Below are positions 1-9,043 of a stretch of DNA of 64,000 bases, in pieces. Numbering within the stretch: position 1 is the first letter of the stretch; the number at the start of each line of letters is the position of its first letter. Source of the stretch: Stenotrophomonas rhizophila (GTDB taxonomy: Bacteria > Pseudomonadota > Gammaproteobacteria > Xanthomonadales > Xanthomonadaceae); NCBI RefSeq assembly GCF_003651185.1, contig NZ_RCDC01000004.1, forward strand, positions 1,226,659-1,290,658, written 5' to 3'. The translations under genes and the position numbers were made by a program. The notes beneath the pieces were generated by a model. The model was given only the letters and a program-made list of their open reading frames with translations, made no database searches and had not been told where the DNA came from.

Positions 1-590
1 AGCGGCTTGCCGTCGTAGGTGCCGATCTGCAGGTTCTCACCGCGGTACATGCCACCCAGCTCGTAAGTACCGGCAACGTCGGCCGTGAAGCGGACGCAGC
101 GGGTGCACTGGATGCAGCGGGTCATTTCGGTGGCGACCAGCGGACCGATGTCCTCGTCGGGCACCACGCGCTTGCGCTCGTTGAAGCGGCTGACCGAACG
201 GCCATAGCCCAGCGAAACGTCCTGCAGCTCGCACTCGCCGCCCTGATCGCAGATCGGGCAGTCCAGCGGATGGTTGATCAGCAGGAATTCCATCACCGAG
301 CGCTGGAACTTCAGCGCCTTTTCACTGCGGGTGGCGACCTTCATGCCATCCATGACGGGCGTGGCGCAGGCCGGCGCCGGCTTGGGCGACTTTTCCACGT
401 CGACCAGGCACATGCGGCAGTTGGCGGCGATCGGCAGCTTCTCGTGGTAGCAGAAGCGCGGGATCGGAATACCCGCCTTGTCGGCGGCCTGGATGATCAT
501 CGAGCCCTTGGGCACGACCAGGGACTGGCCGTCGATTTCGACGGTCACATGATCCGGTGGCACGCTCGGGTTTACGGGTTGCGCGCTCAT
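1..590 (-). CDS. nuoG: NADH-quinone oxidoreductase subunit G, N-terminal part (cut by window start)
   Basis: This is the iron-sulfur subunit of the peripheral arm of complex I, which carries electrons from NADH towards quinone. The visible N-terminal ~196 residues begin [10 protein letters not shown] and contain a plant-type ferredoxin cysteine pattern (CYHEKLP, then ANCRMC), followed by [14 protein letters not shown], the His/Cys ligand region of a [4Fe-4S] cluster, and CIQCTRC, the start of a further cluster motif. The start ATG (588-590) overlaps the nuoF stop in an ATGA, so the genes are probably translationally coupled. The remainder lies outside the window. The family assignment is secure from motifs and operon position. 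Confidence 0.97.
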   Translation of the reverse strand, partial: MSAQPVNPSVPPDHVTVEIDGQSLVVPKGSMIIQAADKAGIPIPRFCYHEKLPIAANCRMCLVDVEKSPKPAPACATPVMDGMKVATRSEKALKFQRSVMEFLLINHPLDCPICDQGGECELQDVSLGYGRSVSRFNERKRVVPDEDIGPLVATEMTRCIQCTRCVRFTADVAGTYELGGMYRGENLQIGTYDGKP

Positions 591-1927
591 GCGGCGGCTG
601 CCTCCACCTTCTTGCCGTCAACCATCGAATGACCGTTGACGATGTAGTACTCGAATTCGTCCCAGAACTGGCGCAGGAAGCCCTGGATGGGCCATGCCGC
701 CGCTTCACCGAACGCGCAGATGGTATGACCTTCAATCTGGCCGGCCACCGTCTTCAACTGATGCAGGTCTTCCATCGTGGCCTTGCCGGCAACGATGCGC
801 TCCAGCACGCGGTGCATCCAGCCGGTGCCTTCACGGCACGGGGTGCACTGCCCGCAGGATTCCTTGTGGAAGAACTGCGAGATGCGGCAGGCGAACTTGA
901 CGCAGCAGACGCTGTCATCCAGCACCACGATGGCGCCCGACCCCAGACCGGTGCCCAGGGCACGCAGGGTGTCGTAGTCCATCTGCAGGCCCTTGAGCTC
1001 TTCGGCCTTCAGCACCGGCATCGAAACGCCGCCCGGGACCGCACCCTTGAGCGTGCGGCCCGGCTTCAGACCACCGGCCATTTCCAGCAGGTCGTCGAAG
1101 GTGGTGCCCAGCGGCACTTCGAAGTTGCCACCCTTCTGCACGCAACCGGAGACCGAGAAGATCTTCGGACCGCCGTTCTTGGTCAGGCTCAGGCCTGCGA
1201 ACCATTCCGGGCCGTTGCGGATGATCGCCGGCACCGAGGCATAGGTCTCGGTGTTGTTGATCGTCGACGGCTTGCCGTACAGGCCGAAGTTGGCCGGGAA
1301 CGGCGGCTTGTAACGCGGCTGGCCCTTCTTGCCTTCCAGCGATTCCATCAGCGCGGTTTCTTCGCCGCAGATGTAGGCGCCGGCACCCAGCGCACCGTAG
1401 ATGTCGATGTCCACGCCGCTGCCGAGGATGTCCTTGCCCAGCCAGCCGTTCGCGTATGCGTCGGCCAGGGCCTGCTCGAAGTTCTCGAACGGCTCGTGGT
1501 GGAACTCACCACGCAGGTAGTTGTAGCCCACGGTCGAGCCGGTGGCGTAGCAGGCGATCGCCATGCCTTCCACGACCGAATGCGGGTTGTAACGCAGGAT
1601 GTCGCGGTCCTTGCAGGTCCCCGGCTCGGATTCATCCGAGTTGCACAGGATGTACTTCTGCATGGTGCCCTTGGGCATGAAGGACCACTTCAGGCCGGTC
1701 GGGAAGCCCGCGCCGCCACGGCCGCGCAGGTTGGACTGCTTGACCATCTCGATGACCTGCTCCGGCGAGATCTTCTCTTCGAGGATCTTGCGCAGGGCAG
1801 CGTAGCCGCCGGTCTTGAGGTAGCTTTCATACGACCACGGAGTGTCGTAATGCAGGGTGGTGTAGACCACCTGGTGCGGCAACGGTTTGGGACCGACCGG
1901 ACCACTGGGTGCGTGATGATGTGCCAT
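587..1927 (-). CDS. nuoF: NADH-quinone oxidoreductase subunit F (NADH/FMN-binding)
   Basis: NuoF is the NADH dehydrogenase subunit that binds NADH and FMN and passes electrons to the N3 iron-sulfur cluster. The 446-residue protein shows the glycine-rich nucleotide motif [10 protein letters not shown] near residue 69, [13 protein letters not shown] in the middle and [12 protein letters not shown] near residue 356. Cys358, Cys361, Cys364 and Cys404 fit the four ligands of the [4Fe-4S] cluster. The N-terminus has a short His-rich stretch (MAHHHAPSG). The gene lies 3 bp after nuoE and overlaps nuoG by 4 bp. Confidence 0.98.
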   Translation of the reverse strand: MAHHHAPSGPVGPKPLPHQVVYTTLHYDTPWSYESYLKTGGYAALRKILEEKISPEQVIEMVKQSNLRGRGGAGFPTGLKWSFMPKGTMQKYILCNSDESEPGTCKDRDILRYNPHSVVEGMAIACYATGSTVGYNYLRGEFHHEPFENFEQALADAYANGWLGKDILGSGVDIDIYGALGAGAYICGEETALMESLEGKKGQPRYKPPFPANFGLYGKPSTINNTETYASVPAIIRNGPEWFAGLSLTKNGGPKIFSVSGCVQKGGNFEVPLGTTFDDLLEMAGGLKPGRTLKGAVPGGVSMPVLKAEELKGLQMDYDTLRALGTGLGSGAIVVLDDSVCCVKFACRISQFFHKESCGQCTPCREGTGWMHRVLERIVAGKATMEDLHQLKTVAGQIEGHTICAFGEAAAWPIQGFLRQFWDEFEYYIVNGHSMVDGKKVEAAAA

Positions 1928-1930
1928 GTC

Positions 1931-2458
1931 TTACTCCAACCCGTCCAGCAGCTCGTCGACTTTCTCGACGGTCAGGCGCTCGTGGTAATGGCCATTGATG
2001 ACCATCATCGGCGCACCGGCGCAACCGGCCAGGCATTCTTCTTCGCGCTTGAGGTAGATGCGGCCATCGGCGGTGGACTGACCGGTCTTGCAGCCGAGCT
2101 TCTTCTCGGCGTGCGCGACCAGGTCTTCGGCACCGTTCAACCAGCAGCTGATGTTGGTGCAGAAGGCGACGTTGTGGCGGCCGACCTTCTCCAGTTCGAA
2201 CATCGAGTAGAAGCTGGCGACCTCGTAGGCCCACACCGGCGGCAGATCCAGGTACTTGGCGACGCCGGCGATCAGCTCGTCGGTCAGCCAGCCCGCATTC
2301 TGTTCCTGTGCGGCGTGCAGGCCCTGCAGGACAGCCGAGCGCTTGCGATCCGGCGGGAACTTGGCCAGCCAGTGATCGATGTGCGCACGGGTCTTGTCAT
2401 TCAAGACCACCATCGGGTCGACGTCACGCGCCGCCTCGAAATTACCTGTCGCCTTCAT
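1931..2458 (-). CDS. nuoE: NADH-quinone oxidoreductase subunit E ([2Fe-2S])
   Basis: NuoE is the 24-kDa-type thioredoxin-fold subunit of complex I that holds a [2Fe-2S] cluster beside the FMN of NuoF. The 175-residue protein has the expected ligands Cys100 and Cys105 (CTNISC), then Cys142 and Cys146 (CLAGC). It is followed directly by nuoF and separated from nuoD by 94 bp, the largest gap in this part of the operon. Length and motifs are normal for the family. Confidence 0.97.
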   Translation of the reverse strand: MKATGNFEAARDVDPMVVLNDKTRAHIDHWLAKFPPDRKRSAVLQGLHAAQEQNAGWLTDELIAGVAKYLDLPPVWAYEVASFYSMFELEKVGRHNVAFCTNISCWLNGAEDLVAHAEKKLGCKTGQSTADGRIYLKREEECLAGCAGAPMMVINGHYHERLTVEKVDELLDGLE

Positions 2459-2552
2459 CGGCCGACCTCAGCGAATACGAAATCGTTAAAAACCAGAGCC
2501 TGCAGCGCCGGCAGCAGCCGGCGGGTGTCAGGCGTCGTGCAAGCGGATGCGA

Positions 2553-3860
2553 TCACCGGTCCACCTCGCCGAACACCAGATCGTAGGTGCCGATCATGGC
2601 CACCACGTCGGCGAGCATGTGCCCGCGCACGATCGAGTCGATCGAGGACAGATGGGCGAAGCCCGGCGCGCGCAGATGCACGCGGAACGGCTTGTTGGCA
2701 CCATCGGACATCAGGTAGCAGCCGAACTCGCCCTTGGGCGCTTCGACGGCGGCGTAGGTTTCGCCGGCCGGGACGCAGTAGCCTTCACTGAACAGCTTGA
2801 AGTGATGGATCAGCGCTTCCATGTCGTCCTTCATGTCTTCGCGGCTGGGCGGCGCGACCTTGAAGTTCTTGACCATGACCGGACCCGGGTTGGCCTTCAG
2901 CCAGGTCACGCACTGCTTGATGATGCGGTTGGATTCGCGCATCTCGGCCACGCGGCACAGGTAACGGTCGTAGCAGTCACCTTCCTTGCCGAGCGGGATG
3001 TCGAACTCGACCGCGTCGTACTTGGCATACGGCTGCTTCTTGCGCAGATCCCAGGCAATGCCCGAGCCGCGCAGCATCACGCCGGTCATGCCCCAGGCAT
3101 GGGCCAGTTCCGGGGTGACCACGCCGATGCCGACCGTACGCTGCTTCCAGATACGGTTGTCGGTCAGCAGGGTTTCGTATTCGTCGACGCGCTTGGGGAA
3201 TTCAACGGTGAAGTTCTCCAGGAAATCCAGCAGCGAACCTTCGCGCGAGGCGTTGAGGTTCTTCAGGGCCTTGCCCTTGTGCCAGCGCGATTCCTTGTAC
3301 TTGGGCATGTGGTCCGGCAGGTCGCGGTAGACGCCGCCCGGACGGTAATACGCCGCATGCATGCGCGCGCCGGAGACCGCTTCATAGCAGTCCATCAGCT
3401 CTTCGCGCTCGCGGAAGGCGTACAGCATGACCGCCATCGCGCCCAGATCGAGCGCGTTGGACCCCAGCCACATCAGGTGATTCAGGATGCGGGTGATTTC
3501 GTCGAACATGGTGCGGATGTACTGGGCACGCTCGGGCGCCTCGATCCCCATCAGGGTTTCGATCGCGCGCACATAGGCGTGCTCGTTGCACATCATCGAC
3601 ACGTAATCCAGGCGATCCATGTAGCCGATCGACTGGTTGAACGGCTTGGACTCGGCCAGCTTTTCGGTACCACGGTGCAGCAGGCCCACGTGGGGGTCGG
3701 CACGCATGATGGTTTCGCCGTCCATTTCCAGGATCAGGCGCAGCACACCGTGCGCGGCCGGATGCTGCGGACCGAAGTTCATCGTGTAGTTGCGGATCTC
3801 CTGCCGGAGTTCGGCCGGATTGCTCGCAAAGGCCTGGCTGGCCTGGTGGAATTCACTCAC
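2553..3860 (-). CDS. nuoD: NADH-quinone oxidoreductase subunit D (49-kDa type)
   Basis: NuoD, with NuoB, forms the quinone-binding cavity of complex I. The 435-residue protein carries the family signatures [11 protein letters not shown] near residue 29 and [10 protein letters not shown] around residue 60. It ends in [10 protein letters not shown], the usual C-terminus of this hydrogenase-derived subunit. The start ATG overlaps the nuoC stop by 4 bp. No unusual features were seen. Confidence 0.98.
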   Translation of the reverse strand: MSEFHQASQAFASNPAELRQEIRNYTMNFGPQHPAAHGVLRLILEMDGETIMRADPHVGLLHRGTEKLAESKPFNQSIGYMDRLDYVSMMCNEHAYVRAIETLMGIEAPERAQYIRTMFDEITRILNHLMWLGSNALDLGAMAVMLYAFREREELMDCYEAVSGARMHAAYYRPGGVYRDLPDHMPKYKESRWHKGKALKNLNASREGSLLDFLENFTVEFPKRVDEYETLLTDNRIWKQRTVGIGVVTPELAHAWGMTGVMLRGSGIAWDLRKKQPYAKYDAVEFDIPLGKEGDCYDRYLCRVAEMRESNRIIKQCVTWLKANPGPVMVKNFKVAPPSREDMKDDMEALIHHFKLFSEGYCVPAGETYAAVEAPKGEFGCYLMSDGANKPFRVHLRAPGFAHLSSIDSIVRGHMLADVVAMIGTYDLVFGEVDR

Positions 3861-4609
3861 TTGCTTGCCTCCGTCTGCGCGCTTTCGCCGGCAGCGGTCT
3901 GGAAACGGGCGTCGTCACGGATGACACGCGGCACGCCGACGCGCGGCTCGACCGAGGTCACCGGCTCGTAGATCACGCGCTGCTTCTCTTCGTCGTAGCG
4001 CACTTCGACGTTGCCGATCAGCGGGAAATCCTTGCGGAACGGGTGCCCGACGAAACCGTAGTCGGTCAGGATCCGGCGCAGGTCCGGGTGACCTTCGAAG
4101 ATCACGCCGAACAGATCGAACGCTTCACGCTCGAACCAGTTCAGGCCTGGCCAGATGTTGGTCAATGACGCGACCACCGGCAGCTCCTCGTTCGGCGCAA
4201 AGCAACGGATGCGCATCGTGAGGTTGTGCTGGTAGGAACGCAGCTGGGTAACCACGGCAAAACGCTGCAGCGGGATCGGCTGCGGCTGGGCGCCATCGCT
4301 GGTTTCGCGGGTGGGGAATTCACCCCAGGCGAAACGACCGACGGACTTGCCCTCCACGCCACGGCTGAAGCCCTGGGACGACACATCGGCCGTATCCCAT
4401 TCGTCGCTGCCATAGCCGAGGTAGTCCAGGCCGCACAGGTCAACCGCCTGCTCGAAACCGAATTCGTCGCGCAGCGCCAGAGCGGTGGCATGCCAGTCAG
4501 CGGCGGGCACTTCCAGCGTCACTTCGCCGCGGGGTTCGACCACGAAGACCTGCGCACCTGCGAAACGTGCGGAAAGTCGGTCGATGAAGGAATGTGCTTG
4601 CTCTGCCAT
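3857..4609 (-). CDS. nuoC: NADH-quinone oxidoreductase subunit C (30-kDa type)
   Basis: NuoC is the 30-kDa subunit of the complex I connecting fragment. The 250-residue protein contains [21 protein letters not shown], the conserved signature of the family, and [15 protein letters not shown] near the C-terminus. It is separate from nuoD here, unlike the fused NuoCD of enterobacteria, and overlaps it by 4 bp. The final ~20 residues are alanine- and glutamate-rich and probably variable. Confidence 0.97.
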   Translation of the reverse strand: MAEQAHSFIDRLSARFAGAQVFVVEPRGEVTLEVPAADWHATALALRDEFGFEQAVDLCGLDYLGYGSDEWDTADVSSQGFSRGVEGKSVGRFAWGEFPTRETSDGAQPQPIPLQRFAVVTQLRSYQHNLTMRIRCFAPNEELPVVASLTNIWPGLNWFEREAFDLFGVIFEGHPDLRRILTDYGFVGHPFRKDFPLIGNVEVRYDEEKQRVIYEPVTSVEPRVGVPRVIRDDARFQTAAGESAQTEASK

Positions 4610-4641
4610 GGGGGCTTGGCGTGCTCTTGTCAGGAGGGATG

Positions 4642-5196
4642 TCAGCGGGCGATGGTCTGCGTACGCCAGATCTTCTTCTGCAACTGCAGGATCCCGTACA
4701 CCAGCGCTTCGGCGGTAGGTGGGCAGCCGGGGACATAGATGTCCACCGGCACCACGCGGTCACAGCCACGCACTACTGCATAGGAGTAGTGGTAGTAGCC
4801 GCCACCGTTGGCGCAGCTGCCCATCGAGATGACCCACTTCGGGTCCGGCATCTGGTCATAGACCTTGCGCAGGGCCGGAGCCATCTTGTTGACCAGGGTG
4901 CCGGCCACGATCATCACGTCGGACTGACGCGGCGACGGGCGGAACACCACACCGTAACGGTCAAGATCCAGACGCGCCGCACCGGCGTGCATCATTTCCA
5001 CTGCGCAGCAGGCCAGACCAAAGGTCATCGGCCACATCGAACCGGTACGCGCCCAATTCAACAGCGCATCGACGCTGGTGGTCACGTAGCCCTTTTCGAG
5101 CAGGGGGTTGTCGCCTTCGGGGCGCAGGATGTCATCGACCCGCCCTTCCGGGACCGGGTTGTTCATCAGGCCGTCGAGCGTCTGAATTACTCCCAT
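4642..5196 (-). CDS. nuoB: NADH-quinone oxidoreductase subunit B (N2 cluster)
   Basis: NuoB holds the terminal N2 [4Fe-4S] cluster of complex I, next to the quinone site. Reading from the ATG at 5194-5196 gives 184 residues beginning [10 protein letters not shown], with the tandem Cys63-Cys64 (LACCAVEMM), Cys128 (GSCANGGG) and Cys158 (VPGCPPT) as cluster ligands. A longer reading frame exists upstream, but it lies inside nuoA and lacks family similarity, so this start was chosen. The gene overlaps the nuoA stop by 10 bp. Confidence 0.97.
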   Translation of the reverse strand: MGVIQTLDGLMNNPVPEGRVDDILRPEGDNPLLEKGYVTTSVDALLNWARTGSMWPMTFGLACCAVEMMHAGAARLDLDRYGVVFRPSPRQSDVMIVAGTLVNKMAPALRKVYDQMPDPKWVISMGSCANGGGYYHYSYAVVRGCDRVVPVDIYVPGCPPTAEALVYGILQLQKKIWRTQTIAR

Positions 5197-5543
5197 TCCA
5201 GCGCTCCCTTCTTCCAGACGTAAATGAAACCGAGGAAAAGCATGCCTACGAAGAGGCCCATCGTGACCAGCGAACGTGCGCCCAGCTCCATGAAGACCTG
5301 GGTCCACGGCACGATGAAGATGATTTCCAGATCAAATACGATGAACTGAATCGCGATCAGGTAGTAGCGCACATCGAACTTCATGCGCGCGTCCTCGAAA
5401 GCCTCGAAGCCGCATTCGTACGGCGAGAGCTTTTTAAGATCAGGACGTCGGGGACCGAGGAATCGGCCAACCAGCATCAGCGCAACGCCGATACCGGTGG
5501 CAACGATCAGAAACAGCAGAGACGGCAAATATTCGGCCAGCAC
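5187..5543 (-). CDS. nuoA: NADH-quinone oxidoreductase subunit A
   Basis: NuoA is a small membrane subunit of complex I. From a GTG at 5541-5543 the protein is 118 residues, starting [10 protein letters not shown] as in relatives, with three hydrophobic segments and the signature [20 protein letters not shown]. The frame stays open upstream as far as the tRNA gene, but that extension is charged and unlike the family. A GAGA stretch about 8 bases before the GTG could serve as the ribosome site. It is the first gene of the nuo operon. Confidence 0.93.
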   Translation of the reverse strand: MLAEYLPSLLFLIVATGIGVALMLVGRFLGPRRPDLKKLSPYECGFEAFEDARMKFDVRYYLIAIQFIVFDLEIIFIVPWTQVFMELGARSLVTMGLFVGMLFLGFIYVWKKGALEWE

Positions 5544-5655
5544 AGCGATTCTCTCTTGCCTCTGCCGCTGCGCCTGCAGGCGCTTTGGCATGGGGGAGTG
5601 GACGGATACCGCTACCTGGCGCTTTGCGCGCCAGACGAACCCGCTTACAAACAAA

Positions 5656-5740
5656 TGGTGCCCAAGAGGGGACTCGAACCCCTACGACTCTCGTCGCTAC
5701 CACCTCAAGGTAGTGCGTCTACCAATTCCGCCACCTGGGC
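5656..5740 (-). tRNA. tRNA-Leu (anticodon GAG)
   Basis: The 85-base gene folds into a class II tRNA with a long variable arm. The acceptor strand begins GCCCAGG and pairs with the 3' CTTGGGC, followed by the encoded ACCA. The D-loop contains AATTGGTAGA, the anticodon stem-loop is CTACC-TTGAGGT-GGTAG (anticodon GAG, reading CUC/CUU), and the T-arm is GGGGTTCGAGTCCCC. It lies between secG and nuoA, a position common in Xanthomonadaceae and Pseudomonas relatives. Confidence 0.97.
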
Positions 5741-5789
5741 TTACGATCGCACCGGCTGTTCTCCAGTGCGCCGCATATTGTAACCGTCT

Positions 5790-6230
5790 TCAGCGAGTCT
5801 GGGTGCCTTCCGAAGGCTTTTCTTCACCAGATTTTGGCGTTTCCGCCTGAGCCGGCACAGTGGCCGACGGAACAGGCTGCTGCGACGGGGTTTCCGGGGC
5901 CTTCGGCACGACCGGAAGCTCGCCTGCCGGCGCGACTGGCGCACTGGCGGCCGGCGCCGACATCAGACCCAGATCCTGCTGCGCCGCCGGGCGCGAGCCA
6001 TGGCTGGCGTACCAGGCCATGAAGAGGCTGATGCCGAAGAACACCACGGCCAGCCACTTGGTCGACTTGGACAGGAAGTTGGACGCGCCACGCGCGCCGA
6101 ACACAGTGCCCGAGGCGCCGGCACCGAAACCCGACCCTGCGGCCGCGCCGGAACCACGCTGCATCAGGATGAGCGCGATCATGGCCACTGCGACCAGCAC
6201 GTAGACCACATTGAGGATCAACATCAGCAT
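5790..6230 (-). CDS. secG: Preprotein translocase subunit SecG
   Basis: SecG is the small accessory membrane subunit of the SecYEG translocon. The protein has two hydrophobic helices: LILNVVYVLVAVAMIALIL at the start and WLAVVFFGISLFMAWYAS after the conserved glycine-rich loop (QRGSGAAAGSGFGAGASGTVFG). A long Pro/Ala-rich tail of about 70 residues follows and is likely disordered. The ATG at 6228-6230 (MLMLILNVVY) has a GAGGACGGA ribosome site; an ATG 21 bases upstream (6251) is possible but has no clear site. It lies just downstream of tpiA on the same strand. Confidence 0.93.
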   Translation of the reverse strand: MLMLILNVVYVLVAVAMIALILMQRGSGAAAGSGFGAGASGTVFGARGASNFLSKSTKWLAVVFFGISLFMAWYASHGSRPAAQQDLGLMSAPAASAPVAPAGELPVVPKAPETPSQQPVPSATVPAQAETPKSGEEKPSEGTQTR

Positions 6231-6285
6231 TTCGAATCCGTCCTCGGACATGTCGTGCCGGCGGTTGGGCCGACAACGTAACTAA

Positions 6286-7041
6286 TTAGCGCCCCGCCGC
6301 CGCGGCAGCGATGGCAAGGAAGTCCGCGGCCACCAAGGAGGCGCCGCCCACCAGCCCACCATCGACATCGGGCTGTGCGAACAGTTCCGCGGCGTTGTCG
6401 GGCTTCACGCTGCCGCCATAGAGGATCGACAGTGAATCCGCAATTCTAGCATCGAGCTTGGCCACTTCGCCACGGATGAACGCGTGGACCTGCTGGGCCT
6501 GCTCCTTGGAGGCGGTCCGGCCGGTACCGATGGCCCAGACCGGCTCATAGGCGACTACAGCCTGGGCGAAGCCGGCGGCGCCGACCAGTTCCAGCACCGG
6601 GGCGAGCTGGGCGGCGATGACCGCCTCGGTCTGATGGGCCTCGCGCTGTTCGAGGGTTTCGCCCACGCACAGGATGGGGGTCAGGCCGGCATGCAGGGCG
6701 GCGGCGAACTTGCGCGCGACCAGCTCACTGCTTTCGGCATGGTACTGGCGGCGTTCGGAGTGGCCGACCAGGCCATAGCGGGCACCGACTTCAGCCAACA
6801 TGGTGGCCGAGACTTCGCCGGTGTAGGCGCCCTTTTCGTTGCTGCTGACATCCTGGGAGCCAAAGGCGACGGCGCGCCCTTCGAAGGCTTCGACCAGTTC
6901 GCCCAGGTATGGGAGCGGCGGCAGGACCACGACTTCGACGCCCTGCAGTGGGAGGTCGGCAACCAGGTCACTGACCAGGTCGGTGGCGAATTGGCGGCTG
7001 CCGTGCAGCTTCCAGTTACCGGCGACGATCTTGCGGCGCAT
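6286..7041 (-). CDS. tpiA: Triosephosphate isomerase
   Basis: This cytosolic enzyme interconverts dihydroxyacetone phosphate and glyceraldehyde 3-phosphate. The 251-residue TIM barrel has the substrate lysine in GNWKLHG near residue 10, the catalytic His in GHSERR and the catalytic Glu in AYEPVWAIGTG near residue 167. The phosphate-binding YGGSVKPDN and the C-terminal GGLVGGASL are also intact. The tpiA-secG-tRNA-nuo order is conserved in relatives. Confidence 0.98.
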   Translation of the reverse strand: MRRKIVAGNWKLHGSRQFATDLVSDLVADLPLQGVEVVVLPPLPYLGELVEAFEGRAVAFGSQDVSSNEKGAYTGEVSATMLAEVGARYGLVGHSERRQYHAESSELVARKFAAALHAGLTPILCVGETLEQREAHQTEAVIAAQLAPVLELVGAAGFAQAVVAYEPVWAIGTGRTASKEQAQQVHAFIRGEVAKLDARIADSLSILYGGSVKPDNAAELFAQPDVDGGLVGGASLVAADFLAIAAAAAGR

Positions 7042-7199
7042 GGCGGGGGCTCCTTTGGGTATCAGCCGGCCATGATAACGGATGCAACGAAATGGCGTTG
7101 GCGAGAAAACGCTTACATTTCAATTGGATATTTATTTTTCGTTGCGGCCCCAAGTCAAAAGCAAGGGCGACGGGGCCGGTGGACGTGCCCGGACTGGGC

Positions 7200-7379
7200 G
7201 GGCGTGGGTGGGTTGGCGGGACACGCCGTAAACCCCGCTCCGCGGCCCGGCCCAGCCGCTGGCGGCTGTGCGTTCGAACGCATGCGAGGCAGTGCCTCGC
7301 AAGCAATGCGCTCTCACCCATGGGGGCTCGAGATGCGCCTTCCATGGCGCATAACGGTCCCGCCAACCCACCCACGCCC
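7200..7379. repeat. Structured palindromic element, copy A (interrupted core)
   Basis: A perfect 23-bp inverted repeat (7200-7222 and 7357-7379) encloses a core starting ACGCCGTAAACCC and ending TCCATGGCGCATAACG. The same core occurs in copies B (7472-7583) and C (25713-25820). The core here is 134 bp instead of 54, because about 80 bp interrupt it shortly after ACGCCGTAAACCC. The extra segment is itself rich in small palindromes (GCGTTCGAACGC, TGCGAGGCAGTGCCTCGCA). The region between tpiA and the oxygenase gene has no convincing gene. I do not recognise this element family by name. Confidence 0.75.
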
Positions 7380-7471
7380 ACCCTCTGACAGTGTGTCGGC
7401 TTGCATGGGACGGCTAAGACGCGGTGGGTCGGCGTTGAATCTGCCCTGCTCTCCGGCGAGGCAATCTGTCG

Positions 7472-7583
7472 GGGCGAGCGCTGCCATGCCCAGCCGGGAC
7501 CGTCGGGCGCCATGGATGGCGCACGTCGAGCCCCCATGGACGGGTTTACGGCGCGTCCCGGCTGGGCATGGCAGCGCTCGCCC
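7472..7583. repeat. Structured palindromic element, copy B
   Basis: A perfect 29-bp inverted repeat (7472-7500 and 7555-7583) flanks a 54-bp core that, read on the minus strand, starts GCGCCGTAAACCC and includes CATGGGGGCTCGA and GCGCCATCCATGGCGC. The core matches copies A and C, but the arm sequence is completely different from theirs while remaining fully self-complementary. Copy B is in the opposite orientation to copy A, about 90 bp away. Confidence 0.78.
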
Positions 7584-7659
7584 AACACGGGGCAGCGAAT
7601 AGCCAAATGCAACCAGGGCAGCAATGTTTGGAGCCAGCCAGAGGCAGGCAATACACGAA

Positions 7660-7692
7660 ACGAAGAAGGCCGCCTTTCGGCGGCCTTCGTTC
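7660..7692 (-). terminator. Hairpin terminator of the oxygenase gene
   Basis: A 10-bp GC-rich stem (GAAGGCCGCC paired with GGCGGCCTTC) with a 4-base loop lies about 20 bp after the stop of the minus-strand oxygenase gene. On that strand it is followed by a modest T-rich stretch (TTCGTTTCG). Confidence 0.7.
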
Positions 7693-7710
7693 TTGCTCCG
7701 GTAGGATCGC

Positions 7711-8646
7711 TTACTTCAGCTTGATCTCGCGCAGGCGCTCTTCCAGGAAGCCGTGGGCGGTGATCGGCTCCGGGTAGCGGCTCGGGTTTTCCGGGGTGAT
7801 GCAGGTCGGCAGCACGTCGATCAGGAAATCCGGGTTCGGGTGCAGGAAGAACGGCACCGAATAACGCGGCTGGCGCGCCTGCTCGCCCGGGGGATTGACC
7901 ACGCGGTGGATCGTCGAGGGATACACATGGTTGGTCAGGCGCTGCAGCATGTCGCCGATGTTGACCACGATGGTGTCCGCGTCCGAGGTGAACGGCACCC
8001 ACTTGCCCTCGTGCGACTGCACTTCCAGGCCGGCGGCGCTGGCGCCGACCAGCAGCGTGATGAAGTTGATGTCGCCATGGGCACCGGCGCGCACGTTCGG
8101 GATGTTCTCCGCGGTGATCGGCGGGTAGTGGATCGGACGCAGGATCGAGTTGCCGTTGTTGGTCTTGTCGGCGAAGAAATCCTCCGGCAGGCCAATGTGC
8201 AGGGCCAGCGCCGACAGGACGCGCGAACCCAGCTTGTCCAGCGCCTGGTAGATGGCGTAGCCGCGTTCACGGAAGTCCGGGACCTCGCTCGGCCACAGGT
8301 TCGGGGCCATCACGTCACGGTACTTGGAGTCGTCCGGGATCTCACGACCGATGTGCCAGAACTCCTTCAGATCGAAGTGCTGCGAACCCTTGGCGGTCTC
8401 CACGCCGAAGGCGGTGTAGCCGCGCGCGCCGCCGCTGCCGGGCACGTGGTACTGGCGCTTGGTCTCTTCCGGCAACGCGAAGAAGGCCTTGAAGACCTCA
8501 TACGCGGCGTCGATGTCGGCCTGCGGAATGCCGTGGTTGCGGATGCCAGCAAAGCCCCATTCGCGGTAGGCCGCACCCAGCTCGGCCACGAACGCGTCGC
8601 GGTCGGTGTCAAAACGGGTGATATCGAGGGTGGGGATCTGGCTCAC
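7711..8646 (-). CDS. 2-oxoglutarate/Fe(II)-dependent oxygenase, isopenicillin N synthase-like
   Basis: The protein belongs to the isopenicillin N synthase-like family of non-haem iron oxygenases; the substrate cannot be told from sequence. From the GTG at 8644-8646 (ribosome site AGGA six bases upstream) it has 311 residues. The N-terminal DIOX_N-type half contains GFAGIRNHGIP. The jelly-roll half has the iron ligands His190 and Asp192 (AHGDINF) and His247 (TIHRVV). The co-substrate-binding pair is Arg261 and Ser263 (RYSVPF). It stands alone, divergent from the glycosyltransferase gene. Confidence 0.88.
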   Translation of the reverse strand: MSQIPTLDITRFDTDRDAFVAELGAAYREWGFAGIRNHGIPQADIDAAYEVFKAFFALPEETKRQYHVPGSGGARGYTAFGVETAKGSQHFDLKEFWHIGREIPDDSKYRDVMAPNLWPSEVPDFRERGYAIYQALDKLGSRVLSALALHIGLPEDFFADKTNNGNSILRPIHYPPITAENIPNVRAGAHGDINFITLLVGASAAGLEVQSHEGKWVPFTSDADTIVVNIGDMLQRLTNHVYPSTIHRVVNPPGEQARQPRYSVPFFLHPNPDFLIDVLPTCITPENPSRYPEPITAHGFLEERLREIKLK

Positions 8647-9043
8647 AGCGATTCCTGCTTGTTCATGGTGGTCGGTGGGCCAGCTGTGGCCCGGCTGAAC
8701 ATTGTGCCAGAACGGGCCAACCCCGCCACCGATACATTGATACAAACCGATACAATGCGCGCGCCCAGACGGCCAGAACGGGCTAACGGCGACGCTCACG
8801 CGCCGCCCCCCTTTACTCCCAGCGTCGCCCGGTCCGCCTCATGGATGCCCTGCCCTCCCCTCATCGCCGACGGCGTTGCGCTGGCTCACGCCGGCAGGGC
8901 CCAGCGTGTGGCCAATGGACCCGCATGACCCTCCACCCATGGCACCGCACAGCGCATGGGATGCGCTGGCGCGATCCCGCAGGCAATGACGATGGCCGCC
9001 CGCGCATGCCACGGGCGCTTTTCCACACATGGACTGTCCACCG
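8647..9043. other. Divergent intergenic region with repeated short motifs
   Basis: This ~400-bp region separates the oxygenase gene (minus) from the glycosyltransferase gene (plus). It contains three GATACA words at 8731, 8739 and 8749, flanked by a near-perfect 16-bp direct repeat GCCAGAACGGGCYAAC (8706-8721 and 8772-8787). These sit 60-140 bp before the oxygenase start and could be an operator. I see no gene or other recognisable element in the rest. Confidence 0.5.

Noticed and set aside
7200..7583. A CRISPR array or a pair of ordinary REP elements
   Set aside because: There are only two units in opposite orientation with long stems and no spacers of regular size, and the GTAG head of REP elements is missing.
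7092..7724. Several overlapping short frames in the tpiA-oxygenase gap
   Set aside because: They are read through the palindromic elements, and their translations mirror each other from the inverted arms, so they are not genes.
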